Shown here: positions 1-9,832 of the stretch, piece by piece
How positions within the stretch are numbered: position 1 is the stretch's first letter
Layout: the number at the start of each line of letters is the position of its first letter
Notes under the pieces: generated by a model
The model's input: only the letters and a program-made list of their open reading frames with translations
Told to the model about the DNA's origin: nothing
The model's database searches: none
Assembly (NCBI GenBank): GCA_964058805.1
Contig: CAXKVV010001834.1
Coordinates: 1 to 35,571 of the forward strand
Length of the DNA: 35,571 nucleotides
Reading direction: 5' to 3'
Origin: Schoenoplectus triqueter
Lineage: Eukaryota > Streptophyta > Magnoliopsida > Poales > Cyperaceae
Program-made: the position numbers and the translations under genes

Positions 1-999
1 CACACTAAAGGAAACATGATTTATCACATCAAATTTTTTAATTTTCCATTTAAGAGGACGGTTTGATACTTTGGTGATTTTAAGATGGTTGAGGAAATTT
101 TTTTGAGTGAGCACCTACTTGTACCCAACTCTAAGTCCAACTCACTTGATTTAATTATATAAACCATTCAAAAGAATTAATTTTCTAACTATTTAAAAAA
201 ATACTATTTTTTTAAATATATGAAATTTCGTCTACAACTAGAATTTTATATGAAAAATATTTTGAATGATCAGATCTATCATTTAAACTTTAAAGACAGA
301 AGAACAATCATAGCACATGAACCATCCATACTACACGTAACACCGTAGCACAATTCTATATATAAAGAGAGAGGTTAACAAATATAAAATCATTTACATT
401 TCAATCGAAAATGCACATAACTCAAATTTAATCGTAATATGTCTGAAATTTAAATTTATCCTTTTTATCAAACTCTTCATATAAAAATATTAGGGGATAT
501 AAAAATAAGGTTATTTAAAATTAAGTATTTATTTTAAATTAAAAAATAGATCTAAAATAGTAAAAAAATATTATTTTTTGTATATTTTTTTTCAAAAAAT
601 TTAAAATAAATACTTATAAAACTCTAAACACCTCAAATTTTTATATCTTATATTTTAATATGAAAAATTTTACGAAAAAAATAACTTTAGATTTTAGATA
701 TATTACAATAAATTTGAGCAACCTGTACTTTAGCTCAAAATGCAATGTTCGTATTACTCAACCTTTATATTTAGTCCTCTATATGGAGTGCACTTTTTTC
801 ATTGATATGCAGTTTTGTTGGAACGCATTAAAATAACTAAAATTTCTGTTCTGACAAAGGAAAATCTAGGACCACCCAAAGCATGCCGCCTCAATATTCC
901 CTTTGGTAATGCATCTATGTAGATTTTAGACTATTTGATCCATGGGAACTTACATATCTAACTACACATACATCTATCTTCTTGTAAGATCATAAATAA
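1..999. other. AT-rich intergenic DNA, no gene
   Basis: No open reading frame of note and no recognisable protein fragment on either strand. The sequence is strongly AT-rich with many homopolymer runs. The only structure I see is the imperfect hairpin at 487-660, listed separately. The last three bases (997-999, TAA) are the left target-site duplication of the neighbouring CACTA element. Confidence 0.6.
487..660. repeat. Imperfect inverted repeat, possible small MITE
   Basis: The left arm around 494-535 (GATATAAAAAT then AAGTATTTATTTTAAATT) returns as its reverse complement around 605-650. The arms are roughly 50 bp and imperfect, with a short AT-rich loop. I found no clean target-site duplication, so this may be a decayed MITE or a chance AT-rich palindrome. 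Confidence 0.35.
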
Positions 1000-1079
1000 C
1001 ACTACAAGGATTTTTTTTTTTAAAACGTCTATTTAGAATAAGTTTTACAGGCTAAAAGATTTGTGTGGTATAATTGTAA

Positions 1080-1300
1080 ATTTTATTAAAAAATTTAGAA
1101 CCGGTTTTACTAAAAAAACAGATTCTAAAATTGAGCTTATATCGATTTCTAAAATTTAGAATCAATTTTATAAAACAACCGATTCTAACTAAGCTTAAAT
1201 AAAACCAGATATTTAAATATCTCAATAACCGGTTCTAAATTCAATCGGTTTAAAACCGGTTTTATAAAAAACCGACTCTAACAATTAATTTAGAAGCGAT
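1080..1300. repeat. CACTA 5' subterminal repeats
   Basis: Degenerate copies of AGAACCGGTTTT and its complement AAAACCGGTTCT occur in both orientations near 1087, 1160, 1227, 1250 and 1286. In characterised CACTA elements such subterminal repeats bind the element's small regulatory protein; that role here is inferred from the family. Confidence 0.75.
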
Positions 1301-1803
1301 TTTTTAGAAACTATTTCAAATCTTTATAAATCTTTAAAATCATTTTTTTATAAAATTAAAATCGGTTGTTAATGAAAATAGACTCTAAATGTTTAATATT
1401 AGAGTTTCTCTCAGCTTCCAATCACATATCCATCAGAAGCGTCTCCTTCATCTTCCTTTTTTCTCTTCACCATCAGCAGCTCGATCTCTTCATTTCATCT
1501 TCTCACCAACCTACAGTACTTACCAATACATACAGTAATTAATATTTTTGAGATTTCCTCAAGGTTATTCTTCTTCACATAATTTAAATTTATTTTTTTA
1601 ATTCTAGATTAATGGCGTTGTTAAAATGCATGACCATTAAGTTGCATTATTATTGTATAAATTATATATATATATATATATAATTAAAATTATATATGTA
1701 TAATTGATAGTATTGTCATATAAGATCAAATTATCATAATTTATATTAATTTAGGTCGATACTCATTCGGGATTAATCTCAAATAATCTCTGATTTGAGA
1801 CTA

Positions 1804-2028
1804 ATTTTTGAATTATTTGTCTCATTTAGGATAGTGAGCATACACTAGCTATAATTTGGTATTTGAGAAGAATTCGGTTAGTATTTTCTCTATTGTTCCT
1901 ACAGGAATGTACATATATGAAAATTTACGTTGACGTACTTGAGGAGTTTAGGAGAAATATTGTCGAATTTTTCTCAAACACCAAATTAGCTAGTGTATAT
2001 TGACTAATGAGACAAATTATTCAAAAAA
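1804..2028. repeat. Inverted repeat upstream of transposase start
   Basis: The left arm at 1804-1877 contains TTGAATTATTTGTCTCATT, TACACTAGCT and TTTGAGAAGAATTC. The right arm at about 1963-2028 carries the complements in reverse order (GAATTTTTCTCAAA, AGCTAGTGTA, AATGAGACAAATTATTCAA). The loop is about 85 bp. The hairpin lies within the CACTA element, about 100 bp before the degenerate transposase start. It could be a nested MITE or part of the element's own leader. Confidence 0.6.
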
Positions 2029-2127
2029 TGAGTTAGGATGGTTGACCAGCCCAAAGGTAAATGCTAAACCTAAAACCCAAAATACTAAATTCTAAACCCT
2101 AAATTTGAGAGTGATATTTTTTTACAG

Positions 2128-2517
2128 ATGGATCGCGGTATTTGAATGTATGAAATCAAAAAGAATATAATTGAATACTTGAGAGGGACCGATGAATTTT
2201 TTGAATGTGCCTCTGAAGATATGAGAAAGATGGGTGCATGGACACTTGTTTGTCTTTGTCGAGATTATCAAAACTTATGGAGATTTTAAAAAATCAAAGA
2301 AGTGAGACATTATTTAATTCATCGTGTATTTACAGATCGATACACCCGATGGATATGTCATGAAGAAAATATTAAAATTGTTAATAATATTAAAAATATT
2401 GTACGAGATGAATCGAGTGGTGGTGATTTATATTTAGATAATGATGAACAGGATGTATCAGAGAATGAAAATGTAAAAAATATAAAAATACAGAAAATAT
2501 GGAAAGTCATCAATTGA
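2128..2517 (+). pseudogene. TNP2 transposase-associated domain remnant
   Basis: Reading from the ATG at 2128 gives MDRGI, a stop, then MYEIKKNIIEYLRG, resembling the MDRSWMY start of the transposase-associated domain that opens plant CACTA transposases. It continues with FFECASEDM, TLVCLCRDYQN (a damaged Cys cluster), a second stop near 2287, then VRHYLIHRVFTDRYTRWICH, which matches the family's 'HL..GF...Y..W..HGE' segment. An acidic linker follows (DNDEQDVSENENV) and the frame stops at 2517. The domain identity rests on remembered family motifs. With at least two internal stops it cannot make a full transposase. Confidence 0.75.
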
Positions 2518-2625
2518 ATGAAATTATGAATGATATTGTAGCGGACTTTGTTGATATTCCTGAAATTTTTGAAAATTTGGACAACGATTCCAATGTATCA
2601 AATTTATGGAAAGTCATTATTTTTT

Positions 2626-2757
2626 GGTTGTACAAAATTTATGAAAATAGCTACTATTTTTAAATTGTGTAATCAGAAAGCCAAAAATGAATGGAGTGAT
2701 AAAAGTTTTATCTCTTTACTATAACTTTTAGGAGAAATACTTTCAGAAAATAATTCA
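2626..2757 (+). pseudogene. TNP2 transposase internal fragment
   Basis: The plus strand here reads GCTKFMKIATIFKLCNQK, then NEWSDKSFISLL, a stop (TAA), then LLGEILSENNSI. The run 'GCTK ... W S D K S F ... L L ... L P E' is typical of the region just before the TNP2 catalytic core in CACTA transposases. The catalytic core that should follow is missing, so an internal deletion removed most of the enzyme. Confidence 0.7.
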
Positions 2758-2939
2758 ATACAATATTATAATGGCTCAATACATCATCGAGCTTTTTAAG
2801 AAGGATCAATGGCTCAACATCTCGATTTTACATATTTTTTGTATGTAAGAATTTTGAAGCATAATATTTCTTTTAAAATTCAAGTAATTTGATGAATATT
2901 TATTGTATATATTGTAGGGTTTCCTTCGATACGTGCAAG

Positions 2940-3822
2940 AATTTCTTAATTGAGAAGTACAATTTTATCAATTCATATTTTGCACGGAAACAAATGTACA
3001 AATTGATGTGGAACACATGATTAATTATCTGGGATAATGCTTTATAAATTACAAGGATCCGACATGCTACATGTTTCTTCCGTACATTGAGGGGTTAGAA
3101 TTTTAAAACTAAATTTACTTATTTACTTGATTAATTTATCACACAATATTAATACATATGAATTGTATGGACATTGGATTCTTCTGATTGTGCAACTCAA
3201 ACCCTCAATTGTTTACATCATGGTCACTCTAAATCGCATAAATAAAAAAATATGTTATCCAGGCGGCATAAAATATGTAATTTTTTTTTATTTTTCTTGA
3301 CACTTCAATATAGACTATAATTAAATATACTCATTTCATTTATTTATGAAAGGGTTTTATGCTATTATTAGAATAAAAAATAATTCGAAGAAAAAAAATC
3401 TCAAGTTCACTTGAAAAATAATTGAGGTACGCAATTTAAACTTTAAATTATAATTAGTTAATTTATGATATTTAATAAGTTTGTGATTTAATTAGGATTT
3501 AGGGTTTGAAGTTAACTATTTATTATTTTTTAAAATTTAGAGTCCAAATCAGCTAAGTGGTAAATAGTGCGGTTATTATGTTATGAGATCGATGCATAAC
3601 ATAATAACCAAATATTCGCGCCAGAATTTTTTTTGAAGATATGAAAATTGACTTCAAATCCCTATTATTCTTTTTACTCTTTTTATATTGTTTTGGTTGA
3701 CCAAAGCGGTAGAATTTTCATTTATTTTTTACAGGTTATCGAGACAACTCTGCAATGTTATTCGTAAGAAGACATCGATGAAATTAAGGAGATGATTGTA
3801 AATTGTATTGCATCTCAAGTTT
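2940..3822 (+). pseudogene. Ulp1-like C48 cysteine peptidase remnant
   Basis: Fragments of a SUMO-protease-like (C48) domain appear in order on the plus strand. YKDPTCYMFLPYIEG lies near 3050-3096. GHWILLIVQLKPSIVYIM begins at 3169, with the catalytic His in GHW. After an AT-rich gap, PNQLSGK, a stop, then CGYYVMRSMHNIIT occurs at 3544-3609, with the catalytic Cys codon at 3568. A tail reading CYS, stop, EDIDEIKEM lies near 3750-3795. The gaps (for example 3097-3165) may be introns. C48 domains are known companions of TNP2 transposases in plant CACTA elements. Several stops make it non-functional. Confidence 0.7.
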
Positions 3823-3959
3823 AATTTATTTACTTCTTTCATTTTAGAACTTATTTTTTTATTTGTAATATTTTGTAATATATGTTTATGTTATTATGTT
3901 GTTATTGATTGTATATATGGCTAGAAAATATGGACTGGCAGAGAAAATAATGTGAATTT

Positions 3960-4330
3960 TGAAAAAAAAATATTTAGAGCCAATTTTATACTAAAACTGG
4001 TTCTTATTCATTGTTTGTGTTTCTTTTCTTAGAGCCTGTTTTCCAGAAAATCAGCTCTAATTGAGAAAGTGAATTACAGCCGATTTTGTAAATAAAAGCT
4101 TCTAAAGATTAGAACCGGTTTTTTTATATAGAATAATTGTTAGAGTCAGTTGTTTAATAATCGGCTCTAAAGAGAACAATTTAGAACCGGTTATTAAACA
4201 AAAATCGATTCTAAATACACGTCCAACATTTATTTTAACGCCGATTTTACAACCTTTAGAACCGCATATTTTTAGAATAAGTTATATAACCGATGCTAAA
4301 TGCTTTATATAATCGATTTTAAAAGAATTT
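3960..4330. repeat. CACTA 3' subterminal repeats
   Basis: At least eight degenerate TTTAGAACCGGTTTT-like motifs in both orientations lie near 3971, 4030, 4055, 4108, 4140, 4165, 4182, 4205 and 4256. They mirror the array at the other end of the element. Confidence 0.75.
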
Positions 4331-4342
4331 TTTCTAGTAGTG

Positions 4343-4734
4343 TAATCAGCAAATTGTCAGACATAACTCATATTGTAGTGATATGTCATATGTGTAGTAA
4401 AAATTTAATAATGCCGGTATCTTTGCAGAGTGGCGTCAGTGTGAAACAATTTGATTAGCATAATGGTTTTATTGGTGGATGAGGTTCCTGTATAATTTAA
4501 AGCGATATTAGTTTAATTCTGTATACTGAGAGTTTTGAAAAGTAAACATCATATTCAAATATTGACCGTACGGTGCTCAGCTGTATGGTAGACTGAATAT
4601 AATTTTAAATCCGCTTCAAACTCCTGCTTTTTAAATCGGTCCCGAATCAGACACAAAGAACGAATATTCGACTTATATAATCAAGTGCTCCATATTTTTT
4701 AAAATTTGAGTAGCTCAGTATCTAAAAACAATTG
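4343..4734. other. Intergenic spacer, nothing recognised
   Basis: It starts with the right TAA duplication of the CACTA element. No coding signal, repeat or structured element was found. Confidence 0.5.
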
Positions 4735-4905
4735 AGAAAAATGTGCAAAAATAATGTATTCGACACAGAAGTTAAAAAAACTGACGTAAAAAAGTTATTG
4801 CGCAGAAACGAATTATACATTTTGATACAATGAAAAATCAGTGATTTTATTTTATGTTAATCTTACAACAATTATTTTTTTAACATAACGTCTCAAAAAA
4901 AAATT
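4735..4905 (-). repeat. Short dispersed repeat, copy A
   Basis: The reverse complement of this stretch shares a core with 8110-8245: ATTGTATCA, ATGTATAAT, CGTTTCT, AATAACTT and TTTACGT appear in the same order in both. A GACGTTA motif lies at the outer end of each. The copies are in opposite orientation. It looks like a degraded MITE, but I could not define its ends. Confidence 0.45.
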
Positions 4906-4950
4906 CATGTTATTGCCGAACGGTGAAGAACTTGTACGTTCAGCAAGCAC
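4906..4950 (+). repeat. 45-bp conserved block, copy 1
   Basis: The sequence begins CATGTTATTGCCGAACGGTG and recurs at 8287-8331 with only three differences by eye. The flanking DNA is far more diverged. Read as protein, both copies give MLLPNGEELVR.A, with one change silent and two replacing an amino acid. Function unknown. Confidence 0.7.
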
Positions 4951-4961
4951 TAGGGAAGCGG

Positions 4962-5498
4962 TAGGGCGGGCAAAAAAACTCATAGCCCGTGGCTTGCTCG
5001 TGACTCATTCGGGATCGACTCGCTATTGACTCGTTCGTTAGTGAACCGAGCCGTTAACGAGCCGGTTCGTTAAGCTCGTTAAGTTAATGAGCCGAGCTTG
5101 AGCTTTGGTTAGTTAGGCTCGCTTGGCTTGGTAAACTATTAATATTTATTATTTTTATTATCTTTGTTATGAATTTTTAGATAATAAGTAATTTATAGTT
5201 TATCATGTATTTAAACTATTATATCAAATTTATATGAAATATATTATTATAAGTTATTTTATTAATTTTTATATAAATTTTGATATAAATATTATAAAAA
5301 ATATTATTAATTATTAAATAAGTCTTAACGAGACTTAGCGGGCCAGCTCGATTAGCTCGTTAATTTAACGAGTCAATCTCAAACCAAAGATTTTGACTCG
5401 GAAGTAGTTAACGAGTCAGCTCGACTCGGCTCATTAAGCAAATGAGCCGAGCACAAACTTGACCTAACTCGGCTCGGCTCTGCTCGTTTACAGCCCTA
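4962..5498. mobile_element. hAT-type MITE with 8-bp TSD GGAAGCGG
   Basis: This 537-bp element is flanked by perfect direct repeats GGAAGCGG at 4954-4961 and 5499-5506. It starts TAGGGCGGGCAA and its other end reads TAGGGCTGTAAACGAGC on the complement, so the short terminal inverted repeat is TAGGGC followed by diverged sequence. The ends are rich in CGAGCCGAGCTCG-like motifs and the centre is AT-rich, a common look of plant hAT-related MITEs. It has no coding capacity. A diverged relative lies at 25360-25680. Confidence 0.85.
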
Positions 5499-5506
5499 GG
5501 AAGCGG

Positions 5507-5967
5507 AGCTGGCTGACCCTAGATTTTTTTCTCAAAAATAAGTATGTTACTCAAGAAAATTTTCAAAAAAATTATAAAAATATAATTTATCCTAAAAAAT
5601 ATTAATAATAATATGTCTCTCAAAATTATACTTATTTCACTATGAAAAATTATAAAAATATACTTAATTTTTTAAATAATTATAATATTATACTCGCCCG
5701 AAAAAATTTGATCTCTATTTTGAAAGTTGGCTCCACTCGTGCAAGGACTATGTTGTTATTTTTTTGACTACTTGTAACGTTTTAAAAATAGTTGAATATT
5801 ACGATAATTATTGTTGTAAATAATTTTTAAAATTATATAATATAATATTTGTCAATTTATAAAATAATTACATAGAAATTTAATATTTTTTTAGAGATTT
5901 ATAAAATGTAGATATCAAGCTAAGCAGAAGAAATCAATCATGAAGATCTCAAGACATAGTTTGGTTA
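5507..5967. other. AT-rich spacer, nothing recognised
   Basis: No coding potential or clear repeat. The last 40 bases (from about 5930) could belong to the beginning of the adjacent Copia LTR, whose left boundary I placed at a TGTTAG shared by both LTR copies. Confidence 0.45.
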
Positions 5968-6775
5968 TGTTAGATTTGTAATAATCAAAGATAATTAAAG
6001 TAGTCTTGAGATTAAAACAGACAAATTGAAGTAATTAAGCCCTAATCATTGCAACCGAAATCCTAAAAGTTGTAACGGATTAAATTTAAGTCTGTATATA
6101 TTTTGACCAAATTGCTCCAGGACTAAAATACACTTAACCATTGCAGCGGATGACCTCGAGAGAAATTTCATTGCTTAACCATTATAATGGATCACAATAT
6201 CTATTATAATGGATTAAATCATGTGTACAAAATTTGGCCAAAAAGCTCCAGAATAATTCCCTCTGACATCCATTATAACAGATTTTACATCCATTGCGAC
6301 GAATAAATGTGCTAGGGTTCCATGACCTAACTGTTATAATGGCTATCTAACTATTGCAATGAATATGCTGATTTATTGTCGGTTTTGGTGTATCTCTATA
6401 TATACATCTACCTTTTTTTTCTTAGACTTGGCGTGTTTTACCTAGATAAACTTAGCCCTTAAGTTCTCTAAGATCATATACTTAATTTTTTTTGTTCTAA
6501 ACTCAATATTACTTTGCAAAATCATTTGAGAGTTTGTGAGAAGTTAGATATTAATTGTTCTCTAGTAAGACTTTGTTCTTGATGCCTCGTTTATTTCTTT
6601 TGGCTGACAGCTGCTCTGTTACTTGGTGTAAGGGATCAAAGATTTGTAGTTATAAAATACCTGCTTGTATTAGTGACTCGATGCAATCAATAGTTGTGAT
6701 TTTTTTTCTTTCTCTCTCTTGCTTTATTTATTTATTTTTTGTATAAATTTGATATTATACCTTTGAGGAAAATAA
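5968..6775 (+). repeat. Left LTR of decayed Copia-like element
   Basis: It begins TGTTAG and shares most of its length with 7185-8060, including TTAAGCCCTAA, GATGACCTCGAGAGAAATTT, GGTGTATCTCTATATATACA and the SVTWCKG-encoding 3' part. Many CCGTTGCAACGGAT-like motifs have decayed to ATTGCAA or ATTATAATGGAT, consistent with CpG loss. It lacks a 48-bp segment near its 3' end that the other copy keeps. The short reading frame at 6555-6746 is part of the LTR and not a gene. Confidence 0.65.
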
Positions 6776-6777
6776 AG

Positions 6778-6788
6778 TGGTATAGAGC
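6778..6788 (+). other. Primer binding site, degenerate (tRNA-iMet)
   Basis: TGGTATAGAGC immediately follows the left LTR. Intact plant Copia primer sites complementary to initiator-Met tRNA read TGGTATCAGAGC. Confidence 0.6.
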
Positions 6789-7014
6789 ATGTTGTATTGA
6801 ATTTATCAAATGATATATTTAAGATTTATGAAAGAACTCCTAATATTTGAGTTTAACCATAAATTGTTTCAAGTATTGAATAAAGTGTATGGTGAATTAC
6901 CTCAACATACTTGATATCTGAGAAATTATAGAACATGAGTACATACCACAGTTCAATAAAAACACTAAGGAGTTAACTGTTGAGTCTAAAATAGATAAAA
7001 AAAATAATGATTAT

Positions 7015-7149
7015 GTAGTTAATATCATTCTCAACTTTGTTAGTGAATCAAAAGGATTTTTATTTGATAACACGATTAGTGCTCGTGACATGTGAAATTC
7101 ACTAATTAGTGTATATAAGAAGAAAAAAAGTAGGTTGATATGGAAGTAG
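7015..7149 (+). pseudogene. Copia gag-like fragment
   Basis: The frame reads VVNIILNFVSESKGFLF, DNTISARDM, an in-frame TGA at 7093, then NSLISVYKKKKSRLIWK and a stop. The pattern of a hydrophobic stretch, then 'TI.AR.MW..L...Y', resembles the gag domain of plant Copia elements, where the residue at the stop is usually Trp (TGG to TGA). Only this short piece of the polyprotein survives. The assignment is an inference from motif shape. Confidence 0.45.
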
Positions 7150-7184
7150 AGTTAAGCCCTAACCGTTGCAATAGAAATCCTAAT

Positions 7185-8060
7185 TGTTAGTGAATCAAAG
7201 ATGATCAAAATAGTTTTGAGATTAAAACAGACACATTGAGGTAGTTAAGCCCTAACCGTTGCAATAGAAATCCTAATCGTTAAACATATTAAATTATATA
7301 TGTATAAATTTTGACTAAATTTCTCTAGGGCCAAAATGCAACCTAACCGTTGCAAACGGATATCCTATCCGTTGTAACAGATGACCTCGAGAGAAATTTT
7401 ATTGCTTAACCGTTATATTATATCCCAATATCCGTTATAACAGATTAAATTATTTCTGTATAAAATTTGATCAAAAATCTCCAAAACAATTCTATCTGAC
7501 ATCAGTTATAACAGATCTTACATCCATTACAACGGATAAGTGCGTTAGGGTTCCCTAACCTTTTCTTTGCAATGGTTATCTAATTGTTGCAACAAATCTA
7601 CCCGATTTATTGACAATTTTGGTGTATCTCTATATATACATCTACCTTTTTTTCTCAGACTTGGCGTGTTTTACTTAGCTAAACCTAGCCGTTAAGTTTT
7701 CTGAGGTTATATACTAAATTCTCTTTTGTTCTAAATTCAATACTACTTTGCAAAACTATTTGAGAGTTTATGAGAATCTAGATCTTAATCGTTCTCTAGT
7801 GAGACTTCGTTTTTCACGCCTCTTTATTTTTTTGGCCGACGGCTACTCTGTTACTTGGTGTAAGGGATTGAAGATTTGCAGTTGTAAAATATCTGCTTGT
7901 ATTAGTGACTCGACGCAATCGACAGTTGTGATTGCGGGTCCCGAAGACATAGATTGTTCATAGTCAAACTCCGTTAAATTCTATTTTCTTTTTCTTTCTC
8001 TCTTATTTTATTTATTTATTATTTATGATAAATTTGATACTATAACTTTAAAGAAAAACA
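7185..8060 (+). repeat. Right LTR of decayed Copia-like element
   Basis: Direct repeat of 5968-6775, beginning TGTTAG and ending AAAAACA. It keeps the GCGGGTCCCGAAGACATAG segment and the following bases lost from the left copy. A partial echo of its own start (TTAAGCCCTAACCGTTGCAA) lies just outside at 7152, so the junction has been rearranged. The apparent reading frame at 7748-7963 is LTR sequence. Confidence 0.65.
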
Positions 8061-8109
8061 ATGATATTCCACTCTTTGAAAGGTATGCAGTAAATAATTA
8101 TTAACAAAA

Positions 8110-8245
8110 AGACTGTTGTTATTTTTAAGACGTTACTTATAAAAATAGATGTTGTATCATTGTATCAATGTATAATTTGTTTCTTCAAAATAACTTATTT
8201 ACGTGTACGTTTAATAATTATTCTTTTGAATAATAACGTCTTAAA
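8110..8245 (+). repeat. Short dispersed repeat, copy B
   Basis: Homologous in inverted orientation to 4735-4905 (shared ATTGTATCA, ATGTATAAT, GTTTCT, AATAACTT, TTTACGT). TTTTTAAGACGTTA near 8125 and TAACGTCTTAAAAA near 8234 face each other, so this copy may keep terminal inverted repeats. Confidence 0.45.
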
Positions 8246-8286
8246 AAGAAATATGTTTGATACAACATTGTAATATTCCTCTGTTT

Positions 8287-8331
8287 CATGTTATTGCCGA
8301 ACGGCGAAGAACTTGTACGTTTAGCAAGGAC
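8287..8331 (+). repeat. 45-bp conserved block, copy 2
   Basis: Begins CATGTTATTGCCGAACGGCG and matches 4906-4950 at 42 of 45 positions by eye, in the same orientation, although the adjacent dispersed repeat is in opposite orientation. Confidence 0.7.
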
Positions 8332-9832
8332 CTCTCTATTTTGCATGCATTAATTGTTGAACAATGTAATAATTTAATCATAAAAAATGTTTGTTTTCGC
8401 TTTTTTATACGAGCTTTGTTTAATATTAAAAAAGAAAATACAGTATAATACAACAGGGCAGTCAGAATGCGTATATTTTTTGCGTGCACAAAAAGCCGAA
8501 AACTGAAAGCATAGAGGAATTGCTATACGGCCACATGGCACGTCACATTATATATCATTCAACACCCTAATTTACGTACCAGCTTACTGATGTGGGCATC
8601 TGATCTATTAATACTTGCGTTTTCTTTTCTTTGTTTATTACCTCTCATGAAGTACGTAATACATGTTGCAACATTTGTCGATCAAAAATTCAAAATTGTA
8701 AAATGAATCATGGAGCTTTTCTTTAAAAAAAATTGAAAATCCTGTTTAGTTCTTTTGGGTAAATTAATTTCTAGGACGATACGCAATTTTTTCTGATAAA
8801 TTTCGCTGACTACCTTTTCATGATTTTTTTTATTCTATACGAAGTGTGTTGAATGATTAAGAAATGAAGAATTAATTCTCTAAATTCGTAGTGATTCACT
8901 GAATTTGCAATTGACTAAAACTTGTGTACAGCTGTTGGAATCTCTTTCCCTTCTGACCATTGAGGAAGAGGCTCTTCAATTTTATTCAATATTCTGAAAT
9001 AGTAGTCACTAATAACAACTATTTTTCGAATGTTTAATCAATGGAAATGTTCCTTCTGAAGGAGACAAAAGAACAGAGACAAAAAACAAAGTTAACAACT
9101 GGAAGTTGTATATATATATATTAATTTGTGGTTTGAAGTAATGAGGGGCACATGACCCTGAATTAGTGTAATAGAAAATGAAGTTAAATTAATACAACTA
9201 TTAATGCATGTAAAAGATGGTCCTCAAAAAACAAAGTTTTCAGCACTTCTACTGTCTCAAATCATTACTGACTCAAATGCATTTTAATTAGAGTTCGATC
9301 GGTTGATAATTAGTTGAAAATTTATTAAAGAGAGAACACAAAACTATACATATCGTTCGTTTTTGTTTAAAGATGTCAAATATAACATCACCATGAATTG
9401 TAGCTATTTTTGCCTTGCTATGAGAGAGAGCTGACACACACGTAATTATGTTCTTGGTACCGGTTTGGTAACCTCTCTAAAATAAAATAATTATAATTAT
9501 AACAACATATTATTAGGATTTAGGAATAGAAGGAAATATAATAAAAAAAAGTAAAATAAAAGAGTTGACCGAAATACCTTATATCGTGATTTGAAAGTGG
9601 AAATTTTCTACTGAAATGCGTCCAAATTAACCAAAAGCTGAACATTCTGCTGACAGAATTCAGTTTTAGGTGATATCTGGTGGATTTTCAAACCTTAACT
9701 GTTTGGAATCCAATTTCTTTCTAAATGGGATGTTATGAAGATTGAAAAGCTGATTGTATTTTTATATAAAGAAGCTAGTTTTAGCCTATTTCAGTTGAGC
9801 AAACTCCGGGTTGCTATATATACATGTGAGTG
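8332..9832. other. Intergenic DNA, no gene
   Basis: No reading frame with family resemblance was found on either strand. There are a few AT microsatellites (for example TATATATATA near 9112) and no clear element ends. Confidence 0.5.

Larger units (their letters stand above)
1000..4342 (+). mobile_element. CACTA (En/Spm) DNA transposon, decayed
   Basis: The element starts CACTACAAGGA at 1000 and ends TTTTTTCTAGTAGTG at 4342, giving CACTA-type terminal inverted repeats (CACTACAAGGA against CACTACTAGAA). A 3-bp TAA duplication flanks it (997-999 and 4343-4345), the length expected for this superfamily. Both subterminal regions are packed with AGAACCGGTTTT-like motifs. Between them lie in-order remnants of a TNP2-type transposase (from 2128) and a C48 peptidase (to about 3820) on the plus strand, all with stops and frameshifts. 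At 3343 bp it is far shorter than autonomous CACTA elements, so most of the transposase has been deleted. It can be at most a non-autonomous element. Confidence 0.9.
5968..8060 (+). mobile_element. Decayed, internally deleted Copia-like element
   Basis: Two direct repeats of about 0.8 kb (5968-6775 and 7185-8060) flank an interior of only about 0.4 kb. Just after the first repeat is TGGTATAGAGC at 6778, a one-or-two-base variant of the initiator-Met tRNA primer site TGGTATCAGAGC. That makes the first copy the 5' LTR and puts the element on the plus strand. The interior contains a gag-like fragment with a stop. The LTR copies differ at many positions and by a 48-bp gap, so it is old. No clean target duplication was found. 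Confidence 0.65.

Noticed and set aside
6555..7963. Two similar small open frames sharing SVTWCKG..ICS.KI.ACISDS
   Set aside because: They lie at the same place in two direct repeats that bracket a primer site, so they are LTR sequence and not paralogous small genes.
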